Part shown: positions 9,968 to 18,632 of the stretch, one piece after another
Layout of the letters: every line of letters starts with the position of its first letter
Numbering within the stretch: the first letter of the stretch is position 1
Source: Roseovarius sp. M141
Lineage (GTDB): Bacteria; Pseudomonadota; Alphaproteobacteria; Rhodobacterales; Rhodobacteraceae
Assembly: GCF_024355225.1 (NCBI RefSeq)
Contig: NZ_VCNH01000008.1
Span: forward strand, 310,001-374,000
DNA length: 64,000 nt
Reading direction: 5' to 3'
The notes under the pieces: model-generated
Told to the model about the DNA's origin: nothing
Databases searched by the model: none
The model's input: the letters and a program-made list of their open reading frames with translations, nothing else
Program-made: the position numbers and the translations under genes

Positions 9968-10339
9968 TTACAGGGCGAGGCGGGCAATGGCGAAAACGCC
10001 CACCGCCATCGCAGCATAGGATAGGCAATACACCAGAAGGATCGTCACCTTCCGCGCCAGCCCATGAACATAATCCTCGATCATCACCTGACATCCGCCC
10101 GCGAAATGGCGAAAGCCCACGATCAGCGTCAGCGCGGCCACGATCGCCGGGAACGGGCGTCCGAAATAGGCCACCACCTCGGCATGGGGCGCGCCCAGGA
10201 TGGGGCCGAAGGTAAAGATGAACAGCGGGATCAGCACCAGCAGCGCGACCGAACTGAGGATCATCGACCAGTGGTGCTTGACCCCCGATTTTGCCGATCC
10301 CAGCCCCTCGGCCAGTTTGCGATCTGTCAGATAGCGCAT
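9968..10339 (-). CDS. sdhD: Succinate dehydrogenase membrane anchor subunit
   Basis: Small inner-membrane anchor of complex II (123 residues) that with SdhC binds haem b and ubiquinone. Three hydrophobic segments are visible (about 25-47, 63-80 and 97-118). The haem-ligand region is FRHFAGGCQVMIEDY, with His78 the probable axial ligand; the following Asp-Tyr pair is the typical quinone-site neighbourhood. It is 12 bp from sdhC and 20 bp from sdhA, within one operon. Confidence 0.93.
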   Translation of the reverse strand: MRYLTDRKLAEGLGSAKSGVKHHWSMILSSVALLVLIPLFIFTFGPILGAPHAEVVAYFGRPFPAIVAALTLIVGFRHFAGGCQVMIEDYVHGLARKVTILLVYCLSYAAMAVGVFAIARLAL

Positions 10340-10351
10340 GTGCCAGCTCCC

Positions 10352-10735
10352 TCAGATGATGATGATTGTCAGGATGGTCAGCACGACCGATCCACCGATG
10401 CAGATCCAGCCCAGCATTTCCGCCTTGTCGATTTCCAGCATCGATCCGGTATCCCAGATCAGGTGGCGGACGCCGGCCAGCGTGTGATACCAGATGCCCA
10501 GCAGCGACAGGACCATGACCAGATCACCGAACCAGCTGGTCAGAACGCCATTCGCTGTCGCGAAAGCCTCGGGCGATGTTGCGGCGGCAAGGAACCACCA
10601 CACGATCAGCAGCGCCGTGACCAGCAGGGCATTGCCCGTGATCCGCGTCAGGATCGACGTCATCGAGGTCAGCTGCGGGCGGTAGATGGAAATATGCGGT
10701 GAAAGCGGACGGTCGCCCCGGTTCACATCTGCCAT
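10352..10735 (-). CDS. sdhC: Succinate dehydrogenase cytochrome b556 subunit
   Basis: Haem-b binding inner-membrane subunit of complex II (127 residues) and first gene of the sdh operon. The start at 10735 gives MADVNRGDRPLSPHISIYRP, with the family's N-terminal signature (RPLSPHL-x-IYRP then SILTRITG) and an AAAGGA ribosome site 9 nt upstream. A longer frame reaching 10858 lacks family similarity and was not used. Three membrane helices follow; YHTLAGVRHLIWD carries the haem-ligand histidine His84, with His91 nearby. Confidence 0.95.
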   Translation of the reverse strand: MADVNRGDRPLSPHISIYRPQLTSMTSILTRITGNALLVTALLIVWWFLAAATSPEAFATANGVLTSWFGDLVMVLSLLGIWYHTLAGVRHLIWDTGSMLEIDKAEMLGWICIGGSVVLTILTIIII

Positions 10736-11062
10736 ATCGTTCAATCCTTTGCTTGGCACTTGCGTCGGGCGTGCACTGCACCGAAGCAATCTCTTACAGA
10801 TTGTTCTAGCTGTCCAGACGCGCTTGCCCAGCCCCAAATTGACTAAAACAACAGGCACGGTCCGAAGAACCGCTATTTGTGATCACACGCATCTGGCCGT
10901 GATCACAAATTCTGCAATCGCCGGTCACATGCGTGACGACAGTTGCACGTCGGGTAGAATCGCACAAGGCCCACACCGCATCAGCGGCAGAGCACTCTTG
11001 TTCTTGACGCGCGTTGGTCGCGATCACGCGCTGTCATTCAGAATACTTGCAACATGGATGCG
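10736..11062. other. 327-bp intergenic region upstream of sdhC
   Basis: No gene is supported here. It lies between the 3' end of coaBC and the start of sdhC, both on the minus strand, so it should hold the sdh promoter. The one clear structure is the inverted repeat at 10875-10910. A related GATCAC word recurs at 11023-11028. I could not identify a convincing -35/-10 pair. Confidence 0.6.
10875..10910. promoter_or_regulatory. Inverted repeat with two GTGATCAC cores upstream of sdhC
   Basis: The arms ATTTGTGATCAC (10875-10886) and GTGATCACAAAT (10899-10910) are perfect inverted repeats separated by 12 nt; centre-to-centre spacing of the two cores is about 20 bp, two helical turns. Each core is itself palindromic (TGTGATCACA on the left, GTGATCAC on the right), which is more like a pair of operator sites for a dimeric regulator than a terminator, and no T-run follows on either strand. 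It sits 140-175 bp before sdhC. The regulator is not identified. Confidence 0.5.
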
Positions 11063-12268
11063 CTATTGCGTTTCGGGCGCCAACGCGTCTGCGATACGCT
11101 GTGCCAGACGCGCCGCGACGCGGTCCTTCGGCATACGCGGCCATGCCTCGGTCCCGGTGTCCGTGATCAGCAATACGGCATTTTCGGTGCCACCCATGAT
11201 GCCGGTTGCCGCGCTGACATCATTGGCGACGATCCAGTCGCAGCCCTTGCGCAACCGCTTGGCTGTTGCGTTCGCCTCCAGATCGTCGGTTTCGGCGGCA
11301 AAACCGACGACGAGGGCGGGCCGACCTTGCGTGCGCTGCGACAGCGTGGCCAGAATATCGGGGTTTTCGGCAAACTCCAACTGCGGCAGGCCGCCTGCGG
11401 TCTTTTTCATCTTGGACATTGCGGCGCTGGCCATGCGCCAATCCGCGACAGCCGCCGCGCAGATGGCCGCATCGACCGGCAGCGCCGCCTCGCAGGCGGC
11501 CAGCATCTCACGCGCGGTCTCGACGCGGTGCAGATCGACCCCCTCGGGCGGGGCGATATCCGCAGGCCCGGTGACGAACACAACATCGGCGCCAAGGGCA
11601 CTCAGCGCGCGGGCAATAGCGGTGCCTTGCGCGCCCGAAGATCGGTTGGCGATGTAGCGCACCGGGTCTATCGGCTCGTGCGTCGGGCCGGACGTCACCA
11701 GAATGCGCCGCCCCTTCAGCGGCCCATCCGCCAGAGCGGTCTCGATTGCGGCGACGATCTCCAGCGGTTCGGCCATGCGACCGGGGCCATGTTCACCACA
11801 GGCCATGTCGCCGTCATTGGGACCAGCAAACATAATGCCGTCGCCACGCAAGGTATCGATATTGCGCTGTGTCGCCTTGTGCTGCCACATACGCACATTC
11901 ATCGCGGGCGCGATCAGGAGCGGCGTGTCGGTGGCCAACAGCAGGGTCGAGGCCAGATCACCCGCCTGCCCCTGCGCCATCTTTGCCATCAGGTCCGCCG
12001 TGGCGGGGGCGACGACGATCAGATCGGCGCTGCGGCTCAGCTCGATATGGCCCATCTCGGCCTCGTCGGTCAGATCGAACAGATCCGTGAACACCTTGCG
12101 CCCCGCCAGCGCCGACACCGACAGCGGCGTGACGAATTCGGCCCCGGCGCGTGTCAGAACCGGCGTGACGGTGGCGCCCCGTTCACGCAGACGGCGGATC
12201 AGATCCAGCGCCTTGAAGGCGGCGATGCCCCCCCCGATGATCAGCAAAATCCGTTTGGAAGCCAGCAT
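11063..12268 (-). CDS. coaBC: CoaBC, phosphopantothenoylcysteine synthetase/decarboxylase
   Basis: Bifunctional enzyme of coenzyme A synthesis: CoaB joins 4'-phosphopantothenate to cysteine with CTP, CoaC then decarboxylates the product using FMN. The 401-residue protein starts MLASKRILLIIGGGIAAFK; the ATG at 12268 is six nt from a GAGGAG site, better than the ATG three bases earlier. The N-terminal CoaC flavin domain includes GGGIAAFKALDLIR and the active-site cysteine stretch MACGEHGPGRMAEP. The C-terminal CoaB domain has SGPTHEPIDPVRYIANRSSG and the lysine cluster MSKMKK. It stands alone, with 327 bp to sdhC and 63 bp to the ChaN-like gene upstream. Confidence 0.96.
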   Translation of the reverse strand: MLASKRILLIIGGGIAAFKALDLIRRLRERGATVTPVLTRAGAEFVTPLSVSALAGRKVFTDLFDLTDEAEMGHIELSRSADLIVVAPATADLMAKMAQGQAGDLASTLLLATDTPLLIAPAMNVRMWQHKATQRNIDTLRGDGIMFAGPNDGDMACGEHGPGRMAEPLEIVAAIETALADGPLKGRRILVTSGPTHEPIDPVRYIANRSSGAQGTAIARALSALGADVVFVTGPADIAPPEGVDLHRVETAREMLAACEAALPVDAAICAAAVADWRMASAAMSKMKKTAGGLPQLEFAENPDILATLSQRTQGRPALVVGFAAETDDLEANATAKRLRKGCDWIVANDVSAATGIMGGTENAVLLITDTGTEAWPRMPKDRVAARLAQRIADALAPETQ

Positions 12269-12331
12269 CATATACTCCTCAAGCGCGCGGGGCGACACTA
12301 GGGCCGCCCCGCGCCCAAGACAAGGGCGCGG

Positions 12332-13096
12332 CTAGTTGAACACCGCGCAGGGATCGCCCCGTTCGGGCGCCGGGGCGTCCGTCACCTCGTCAAAACTGCC
12401 GCCCGGCGGGATGCCATCTTCACCCTGACCGAGGGCGCGCACCACCAGATCCGGCGCGGCCAGCGCCAGCAGCGCGGGCATGCCCCAATCCATGCGCGCA
12501 TGGCCGTTGCCGGTGATCACGGCAACCGGCCCGCCGGTCTGGTCAAACGCCTGCCGCGCGGCGCGGGCCAGGCTGGCGTCGCGCAAGCGCTGAACGTCGA
12601 CCATAGAGGGCAGCATTTCCGGCGGCAGGGCGCCGCAATGGGCGCGCGCCTGAAGCGCCTCGCGCGCCGTCTGCTGGTCATCGGGCAGCGGCGCATCCAG
12701 CCCGTACTCGGCGGCGCCCGCACCAAAAGCGGTCGCCAGACCCGTCTCCATCACGCCGCGCGCAGCATCGCGTGAAACGCCCGCGCCATACATGACGGCG
12801 TCCGGCGCCGCGGCGAAGATCGGGTAATAATATGAGAAATCCGGCCAGCCACTGTTGGCCCAGTCAAGCAAATCGGCCAGCGCATCGGCATCACCTATCA
12901 GGTCGGGCGATACGCGCGCGGCGTGATCGGGCGTCAGCATCTCAAACACGAGTGCCTTGGGCCTTAGCGCCGCGACCCGCTGCGCCTGCACGCGATGGTG
13001 GGCGGGGTTGTCATGCACTTCGCCCAAAACGATAACGTCCTGCGCTGCTGCCGGTCCAGCCAACAGCAGCGCAGCAACAATGGCGGCCAGCCTCAC
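12332..13096 (-). CDS. ChaN-like (DUF399) exported protein, possible haem-binding
   Basis: Exported 254-residue protein with an N-terminal signal peptide (MRLAAIVAALLLAGPAAAQ, no lipobox). The GEVHDNPAHHRVQ segment just after the signal and the GNGHARMDWGMP stretch near residue 195-207 are characteristic of the ChaN/DUF399 family. Campylobacter ChaN is a haem-binding, iron-regulated lipoprotein; haem binding here is inferred from the family, not shown. The ATG overlaps the stop of the upstream sigma-factor gene by four bases (13093-13096), so it is likely translated with it, an unexpected pairing. Confidence 0.8.
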   Translation of the reverse strand: MRLAAIVAALLLAGPAAAQDVIVLGEVHDNPAHHRVQAQRVAALRPKALVFEMLTPDHAARVSPDLIGDADALADLLDWANSGWPDFSYYYPIFAAAPDAVMYGAGVSRDAARGVMETGLATAFGAGAAEYGLDAPLPDDQQTAREALQARAHCGALPPEMLPSMVDVQRLRDASLARAARQAFDQTGGPVAVITGNGHARMDWGMPALLALAAPDLVVRALGQGEDGIPPGGSFDEVTDAPAPERGDPCAVFN

Positions 13097-13971
13097 GTCA
13101 GAAGGCTCTGAACTTCGGTACCGGTCGCCTCCAGCGTCCTGCGCATTTTCTGAAACGCCGCCGCCTCAAGCTGGCGCACACGCTCCTTGGACAGGTTCAG
13201 CTCGGTCCCGAGGCTCTCCAATGTGCGTGGCTCGTCGCGCAGCTTGCGCTCGCGCACGATAAAGCGCTCCCGCTCGTTCAGCTGGTCCATCGCGGCGCGC
13301 AGCCATTTGCGCAGCGCCGCCAGATCGTGATCGACCTCGACCAGCTCATCGCCGCGCGGCGCATCGTCCTGCAGCGCGTCGATCCACTCGCGACCCTCGT
13401 CATCGGAACTTTGTGTGGCGTTCAGCGAAAAATCGGACCCCGACAGCCGCCCCTGCATCATCTCCACATCGCGCAGCGGCACGCCCACCACTTGCGCGAT
13501 CATCTCGCGCAGTTGATAGCCGTCCAGTTCCGCGCCCTGCGCCATCGCCTCGCGTTCCAGCCGGGCCTGAACGCGGCGCATGTTGAAGAACAGCGATTTC
13601 TGCGAGGATGTGGAGCCGGTTCGCACCATTGACCAGTTGCGCATGACGTAATCCTGCACGCTAGCCTTGATCCACCAGACGGCATAGGTCGAAAACCGCA
13701 CACCGCGATCGGGATCAAACTTTTCCGCCGCCTTCATCAGGCCCAGACCTGCCTCTTGGATCAGGTCGTTCATCGGGGCGCCGTAGCGACGGAACTTGGA
13801 CGCCATCGATATGGCGAGCCGCATATAGGCCGTAATCAGGCGGTGCAGCGCCTCTTCGTCGCGCTGGTCGCGCCAGGCATAGGCCAGTTTCAGCTCGGTC
13901 TCGGCATCCAGCAATTCGGCCTTCATGGCCTTGCGCGACATCGAGCTGGTGTGGTGGACATCCAACGCCAT
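13093..13971 (-). CDS. rpoH: RpoH-family (sigma-32-type) RNA polymerase sigma factor
   Basis: Alternative sigma factor of the heat-shock/stress class. The start at 13971 (292 residues) has a GGGAGAAG site and avoids a nine-residue extension. Region 2 is clear: RLAISMASKFRRYGAPMNDLIQEAGLGLMKAAEKFDP with the -10 recognition stretch FSTYAVWWIKASVQDYVMRNWSMVR. The RpoH-box-like segment reads SQKSLFFNMRR instead of the canonical QRKLFFNLRR. Region 4 is a helix-turn-helix, TLESLGTELNLSKERVRQLEAAAFQKMR. Alphaproteobacteria often have two RpoH paralogues; the altered box fits the RpoHII type, but I cannot assign it firmly. It overlaps the ChaN-like gene and is divergent from cobU. Confidence 0.88.
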   Translation of the reverse strand: MALDVHHTSSMSRKAMKAELLDAETELKLAYAWRDQRDEEALHRLITAYMRLAISMASKFRRYGAPMNDLIQEAGLGLMKAAEKFDPDRGVRFSTYAVWWIKASVQDYVMRNWSMVRTGSTSSQKSLFFNMRRVQARLEREAMAQGAELDGYQLREMIAQVVGVPLRDVEMMQGRLSGSDFSLNATQSSDDEGREWIDALQDDAPRGDELVEVDHDLAALRKWLRAAMDQLNERERFIVRERKLRDEPRTLESLGTELNLSKERVRQLEAAAFQKMRRTLEATGTEVQSLLT

Positions 13972-14074
13972 CGATCTTCTCCCGGCTGGGCACGCCAATG
14001 CGCGCTCTTCCTCAGTGATTTGCTAGCTGTTACGAGAAAGATAACGTTTCGGATCATAAAAGGTTCATACTTAT

Positions 14075-14599
14075 ATGTTGCCAAGCCTGACATTGGTGCT
14101 AGGGGGCGCGGCCTCGGGGAAATCCGGCTTTGCCGAAGGGCTGGTGCGCCGCGCCAGCGACCGGCGGCTCTATCTGGCCACCGCCGAGGCGCATGACGAT
14201 GAGATGCGCGCTCAGATCGCGCGCCACCGGCAGGCGCGTGCGCGTGACGGTTGGGATACGGTCGAGGCGCCCATGGACCTTGGCCCGGCGCTGGCCAATG
14301 CAGGTGCGGAACAGGCGGTGTTGCTGGACTGCGCGACGCTATGGCTCAGCAATCACATGCTGGCCGGGACCACCGTTGCCAAAGCCGAGGCAAACCTGCT
14401 GCACGCGCTGGCCACCTGCGCCGCGCCGGTCGTCGTGGTCTCGAACGAGGTCGGGCTGTCCGTCGTGCCGGAAAACGCGCTGGCCCGGCGGTTCCAGCGC
14501 GCGCAAGGGGCGCTGAACCAGCGACTGGCCCAGCAGGCCGGACTGGTCGTCTTTGTCGCTGCCGGGCTGCCGATGACGCTGAAGGGAACGCTGCCTTGA
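14075..14599 (+). CDS. cobU: Adenosylcobinamide kinase/adenosylcobinamide-phosphate guanylyltransferase
   Basis: Cytosolic enzyme of cobalamin nucleotide-loop assembly: phosphorylates adenosylcobinamide and transfers GMP to it. The 174-residue product has the Walker A GGAASGKS at 10-17, the typical YLATAEAHDDEM segment, DCATLWLSNHM and VVVVSNEVGLSVVPENALARRFQ, all family hallmarks. Length is normal for CobU/CobP. It overlaps the next gene at TTGA (14596-14599). Cobalamin is needed by ethylmalonyl-CoA mutase encoded further along in this window. Confidence 0.95.
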   Translation: MLPSLTLVLGGAASGKSGFAEGLVRRASDRRLYLATAEAHDDEMRAQIARHRQARARDGWDTVEAPMDLGPALANAGAEQAVLLDCATLWLSNHMLAGTTVAKAEANLLHALATCAAPVVVVSNEVGLSVVPENALARRFQRAQGALNQRLAQQAGLVVFVAAGLPMTLKGTLP

Positions 14600-15168
14600 G
14601 CCGCTTTTTCTGGGTTCGTCACGGGCCGACCCATGCCCGCGCGATGGTCGGCTGGACGGATCTGCCCGCCGATCTGAGCGATACCGCGCAGCTGGCGCGC
14701 GTGTCGGCGCATTTGCCGCAGGATGCGCTGGTGGTGTCGTCCGACCTCATCCGCGCACATGATACCGCCACCGCCATTCAGGGCGCCCGCCTGCGCCTGC
14801 CCGACAATCCCCGCCTGCGCGAAATCAACTTCGGCGCGTGGGAAATGTCCAGTTTCGACAGCGCGCCGCAGCCCGAGCGCCTGCGCGCCTTCTGGGAAAC
14901 CCCCGGTGATCTGACTGCGCCCGACGGCGAATCCTGGAACGACGCCAGCGCCCGCGTGACGGCGGCGGTGGGCACTCTGCGCGCCGCCCATCCGGGGCGC
15001 GACATCATCGCCGTGGCGCATATGGGCGCAATCCTGACGCAGGTGCAGACCGCGCTGGGGATCAGCGCCTATCAGGCATTTGGGCACCGCATCGACAACC
15101 TGTCCATCACGGCCCTGCGCCATGACGGCAGGCGCTGGCATGCGGAGGGCATCAATTATCTGCCTTGA
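14596..15168 (+). CDS. Histidine phosphatase, probable CobC-like alpha-ribazole phosphatase
   Basis: Phosphoglycerate-mutase-fold phosphatase of 190 residues. The frame has no suitable ATG; the TTG at 14596 overlapping the cobU stop, with GAAGGGAA upstream, gives MSRFFWVRHGPTHARAM, placing the RHG catalytic histidine at its usual N-terminal position. Other family residues are SSDLIRAHDTA (second arginine), the glutamate in LREINFGAWE and the second histidine in AVAHMGAIL. Adjacent to and translationally coupled with cobU, it probably dephosphorylates alpha-ribazole phosphate or adenosylcobalamin phosphate in nucleotide-loop assembly. The exact substrate is inferred from context; the superfamily is certain. 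Confidence 0.85.
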   Translation: MSRFFWVRHGPTHARAMVGWTDLPADLSDTAQLARVSAHLPQDALVVSSDLIRAHDTATAIQGARLRLPDNPRLREINFGAWEMSSFDSAPQPERLRAFWETPGDLTAPDGESWNDASARVTAAVGTLRAAHPGRDIIAVAHMGAILTQVQTALGISAYQAFGHRIDNLSITALRHDGRRWHAEGINYLP

Positions 15169-15189
15169 TACTGCATTGTTCTACGGCTT

Positions 15190-15230
15190 CGTTAACCATT
15201 CTTAAATCCCTGTCACCGTAGCGTTAACCA
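15190..15230 (+). promoter_or_regulatory. CtrA-like half-sites upstream of comM
   Basis: The word CGTTAACCA occurs twice as a direct repeat, at 15190-15198 and 15222-15230, 32 bp apart (three helical turns). The first copy reads on to TTAACCAT (15192-15199), the half-site described for the CtrA response regulator in alphaproteobacteria, and is followed by a second TTAA (15202-15205) with a 6-nt gap where the full CtrA box has 7. Both lie within 60 bp of the comM ATG. Confidence 0.45.
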
Positions 15231-15249
15231 AAAGCCAGAGGGGCAGGAG

Positions 15250-16764
15250 ATGATCGCGCGCGCCTACACCGTCGCCTTCGAGGGGGTAGAGGCCCGCCAT
15301 GTCGAGGTGCAATGCGCCGTCACGCCCGGCGTGCCGACCTTCAGCCTTGTCGGCCTGCCGGACAAGGCGGTCAGCGAGGCGCGCGACCGGGTGCGCACGG
15401 CGCTGACCTCGATGGCGATCGCGTTGCCGTCCAAACGCATCACGGTCAATCTCAGCCCCGCCGACCTGCCCAAGGAGGGCAGCCATTTCGACCTGCCCAT
15501 CGCCTTGGCCCTGCTGGCCGCGCTGGACATCATCCCCAAGGACGCGATCGAGGGCACCACGTCACTGGGCGAGCTGTCGCTGGACGGCACCATCATGCCC
15601 GTGATCGGCGCCCTGCCCGCCGCCATGGCCGCCGCCGAGGAGGACCGCACACTGCTCTGCCCCAGGGCATCAGGGGCGGAGGCGGCCTGGGTCGGCGCCG
15701 CGCATGTGATCGGCGCGGCGACTCTGGCTGACGTCGTGCGGCACTATACCGGTCAGGCACCCCTGTCCCCCGCCCAGCCGGGCGAGGTGGTGGCGCCCCC
15801 GTTGGGCCGCGATCTGCGTGATGTCAAAGGCCAGGAGCGTGCAAAACGCGCGCTGGAAATTGCCGCCGCCGGGCGCCATCACCTGATGCTGGTCGGCACG
15901 CCCGGTTCGGGCAAATCCATGCTGGCCGCGCGCCTGCCCGGTATCCTGCCGCTGCTCAGCGCGCGCGAGGCGCTTGAAACCTCGATGATCCACTCGCTTG
16001 CCGGTCTGCTGGACGAGGGCGGGATCAGCCGCACCCGCCCCTTCCGCGCGCCGCATCACACCGCCTCCATGGCGGCCATGGTCGGTGGCGGACGCCGGGC
16101 CACCCCCGGCGAAATCAGCCTGGCGCATAACGGCGTGCTGTTCATGGACGAATTCCCCGAATTTTCCCGCAGCGTGCTGGAAACCCTGCGCCAACCCATC
16201 GAGACCGGCGAAGTCATGATCGCCCGCGCCAACGCGCATGTCACCTACCCTTGCCGTTTCATGCTGATCGCTGCGGCAAACCCTTGCAAATGCGGCTACC
16301 TCAGCGAACCCAGTCGCGCCTGTAGCCGGGCCCCGATCTGCGGCGAAGATTACCTGGGCCGGATCAGCGGGCCGCTCATGGACCGCTTTGATCTGCGGGT
16401 CGAGGTGCCCCCCGTCAGCTTTGCCGATCTGGATTTGCCCTCTTCCGGCGACAGCTCGGCCGATGTGGCAGCGCGTGTTGCGGCAGCCCACGCGCTGCAG
16501 ATGGCGCGCTACCAGGGCGCGCCGGACATCCGGCTCAACTCGGATGTCGAAGGCGCCGCACTCGACGCGGTGGCAACACCCGATGAAGAGGGCCGTGCCT
16601 TGCTGTCGCGCATGGCGGAACGCTTCGGTCTTTCGGCACGCGGCTATCACCGGGTGCTGCGCGTGGCCCGCACCATCGCCGATCTGGACGGGTCCAAAAC
16701 AGTGCGTCGCCCCCATGTGGCCGAGGCCGCCAGCTACCGCATCACAACCGCGAAAGAGATGTAA
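15250..16764 (+). CDS. comM: ComM/YifB family AAA+ ATPase
   Basis: Magnesium-chelatase-like AAA+ protein; ComM proteins are DNA helicases that promote branch migration during natural transformation. The 504-residue product has an N-terminal Lon-like fold (FSLVGLPDKAVSEARDRVRTAL), Walker A GTPGSGKS near residue 215-225, Walker B GVLFMDEFPEF, four cysteines in NPCKCGYLSEPSRACSRAPIC, and the C-terminal FGLSARGYHRVLRVARTIADLDG domain. The ATG has a GGGGCAGGAG site. Its 3' end overlaps the convergent hydrolase gene by 23 bp. In Rhodobacter capsulatus competence genes including comM respond to CtrA, consistent with the upstream half-sites. Confidence 0.94.
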   Translation: MIARAYTVAFEGVEARHVEVQCAVTPGVPTFSLVGLPDKAVSEARDRVRTALTSMAIALPSKRITVNLSPADLPKEGSHFDLPIALALLAALDIIPKDAIEGTTSLGELSLDGTIMPVIGALPAAMAAAEEDRTLLCPRASGAEAAWVGAAHVIGAATLADVVRHYTGQAPLSPAQPGEVVAPPLGRDLRDVKGQERAKRALEIAAAGRHHLMLVGTPGSGKSMLAARLPGILPLLSAREALETSMIHSLAGLLDEGGISRTRPFRAPHHTASMAAMVGGGRRATPGEISLAHNGVLFMDEFPEFSRSVLETLRQPIETGEVMIARANAHVTYPCRFMLIAAANPCKCGYLSEPSRACSRAPICGEDYLGRISGPLMDRFDLRVEVPPVSFADLDLPSSGDSSADVAARVAAAHALQMARYQGAPDIRLNSDVEGAALDAVATPDEEGRALLSRMAERFGLSARGYHRVLRVARTIADLDGSKTVRRPHVAEAASYRITTAKEM

Positions 16765-17641
16765 TCCATCCCGCCAGTCCGGACAGCGTCTGACGCGCTT
16801 CGGGCAGCAGCGCATGCATCAATGGCCAGACATGCGGCAGACCCGGCTCGATGATGCAGGTCACATCGACACCTTGCGTCAACAGGCGTTTCGCCATGCG
16901 GCGGGTATCGTCCAGCAGGATTTCGGTATCCCCGGCGGTCAGCCACACAGGCCCGGCCCCCGCGAAATCGGCGTATAGCGGCGACGCGCGCGGATCATCG
17001 GCGTCACCGTCCCGCAAATACATCTGCGCCATGTCCCGCGCCCGATGCGCCGGCAGCAGCGGATCGGCCTTTGCGTTGGCCGCAAAGCTATCCCCGGAAA
17101 ACGTCATGTCGGTCAGAGGTGAGAAACAGAACGTGCCCAGCGGCTGCGGCAATCCCAACCCGCCGATTTGCGCCAGAAGGGCCAGCGCCAGCCCCCCGCC
17201 CGCACTGTCGCCGCCCAGGATAACCCCGCCCGGATGATCCATCACAGCGCGATACGCGGTCAGCGCATCCTCGGGCGCCGCAGGAAAGGGATGCTCCGGC
17301 GCCAGCCGATAACGTGGCAGAACGGCGCAAAGCCGCGTGCGCGCCGCCAAGTGCGCCATCATGGCGCGGTGGGTGCGCGGGGAGCCGAAAATATACCCGC
17401 CGCCATGCAGATACAGGATCAGCGGGCCAACGCACGGATCCACCGGCGTTACGCGCGTCGCCGCCAGCGTCGAGTCGCCCAGCGTGATGTCATCAAATGT
17501 CACGCCCTTTGGCGGATGGAAAAACAGCCGCGCACTGCGCTCCATATGACGGCGCAGCTGCGCGGGCTGCTCCGCGCGGGCGATGATGCGCTTTTCGGTC
17601 TGGCGCAGCCAGCCGCACAGCAGCCGGGCGCGCAGGCTCAC
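16742..17641 (-). CDS. Alpha/beta hydrolase of the hormone-sensitive-lipase type
   Basis: Probable cytosolic esterase/lipase of 299 residues. The start chosen is the GTG at 17641, overlapping the gshB stop as GTGA; an upstream ATG at 17668 would extend 27 nt into gshB. HSL-family marks are the oxyanion motif LHGGGYIFG, nucleophile motif [11 protein letters not shown], the acid-residue region [11 protein letters not shown] and the catalytic histidine in GLPHVWPL. Substrate cannot be told from sequence. It is the last gene of the rsmI-yraN-gshB run on the minus strand and converges on comM. Confidence 0.88.
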   Translation of the reverse strand: MSLRARLLCGWLRQTEKRIIARAEQPAQLRRHMERSARLFFHPPKGVTFDDITLGDSTLAATRVTPVDPCVGPLILYLHGGGYIFGSPRTHRAMMAHLAARTRLCAVLPRYRLAPEHPFPAAPEDALTAYRAVMDHPGGVILGGDSAGGGLALALLAQIGGLGLPQPLGTFCFSPLTDMTFSGDSFAANAKADPLLPAHRARDMAQMYLRDGDADDPRASPLYADFAGAGPVWLTAGDTEILLDDTRRMAKRLLTQGVDVTCIIEPGLPHVWPLMHALLPEARQTLSGLAGWITSLSRL

Positions 17642-18573
17642 CCGCGACGGGCCTCGATCGCGTCCCATATCTTGCCCGCAATATTGACCCCGTCAAAACG
17701 CTCCAGCTCCTGGATACCGGTGGGCGAGGTCACGTTGATTTCGGTCAGGTAGCGGCCAATCACGTCGATTCCCACGAATACCTGCCCCTTTTCGCGCAAA
17801 AGCGGGCCAATCGCGGCGCAAATCTCGCGGTCCCGATCGGTCAGCTCAACCTTCTCCGGCCGTCCACCCACATGCATGTTCGATCGCGTCTCACCCTTCG
17901 CGGGCACCCGGTTGATCGCGCCCACGGGTTCGCCATCGACGAGAATCACGCGCTTGTCACCCTTGGACACGTCGGGCAGGAATTTCTGCACGATCAGCGG
18001 CTCACGGCTGAACCCTGTAAACATTTCGTGCAGCGAGCTGAGATTGCTGTCGCCACCTTTCAGCAAAAACACGCCTGCGCCACCATTGCCATAAAGCGGC
18101 TTCAGGATGATGTCGCCGTGCCGGTCACGAAACGCGCGGATCGTCGCCAGATCGCGCGCGATGGCCGTGGGGGGCATCAGATCGGGGAAGTCGAGAATCA
18201 GCAGTTTTTCAGGAAAATTGCGCACCCAGAAGGGATCATTGACCACCAATGTGCCGGGCGCGAGGCGATCCAGCAGATGCGTTGTGGTGATGTAGAACAT
18301 GTCGAATGGCGGATCCTGCCGCAGCCAGACCACGTCGAAATCGGCCAGATCGACGGTCTGCATCTCGCCCAGAATGGCGTGATCCCCCTTCACGCGCTGC
18401 ACATTCAGCGACTGGCCGCGTGCGGTGATACGTCCCTCGTCAAAGGCAAGGTGCTGCGGCGTGTAGTAAAACAGCTCATGTCCGCGCGCCTGCGCCTCTT
18501 CGGCCAGGCGAAAAGTGCTGTCGGCGTTGATATCGATCGGACCGATCGGGTCCATCTGGAACGCAACTTTCAT
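17638..18573 (-). CDS. gshB: Glutathione synthetase
   Basis: ATP-grasp ligase that adds glycine to gamma-glutamylcysteine to make glutathione. The 311-residue product has the N-terminal [17 protein letters not shown] signature, [23 protein letters not shown], and the ATP-grasp motifs [17 protein letters not shown] and [24 protein letters not shown]. Length is standard for proteobacterial GshB. It follows yraN by 59 bp and is probably coupled to the hydrolase gene through a GTGA overlap. Confidence 0.97.
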   Translation of the reverse strand: MKVAFQMDPIGPIDINADSTFRLAEEAQARGHELFYYTPQHLAFDEGRITARGQSLNVQRVKGDHAILGEMQTVDLADFDVVWLRQDPPFDMFYITTTHLLDRLAPGTLVVNDPFWVRNFPEKLLILDFPDLMPPTAIARDLATIRAFRDRHGDIILKPLYGNGGAGVFLLKGGDSNLSSLHEMFTGFSREPLIVQKFLPDVSKGDKRVILVDGEPVGAINRVPAKGETRSNMHVGGRPEKVELTDRDREICAAIGPLLREKGQVFVGIDVIGRYLTEINVTSPTGIQELERFDGVNIAGKIWDAIEARRG

Positions 18574-18632
18574 GGCAATAGCCCCCGGTTTGCTGTCCAG
18601 CCTACATGCGCCATGGGCAGATGGGGCGCAAT

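Noticed and set aside
10875..10910. Inverted repeat as the coaBC terminator
   Set aside because: Loop of 12 nt, no T-run on either strand, and each half is itself palindromic, which is operator-like; termination is not fully excluded.
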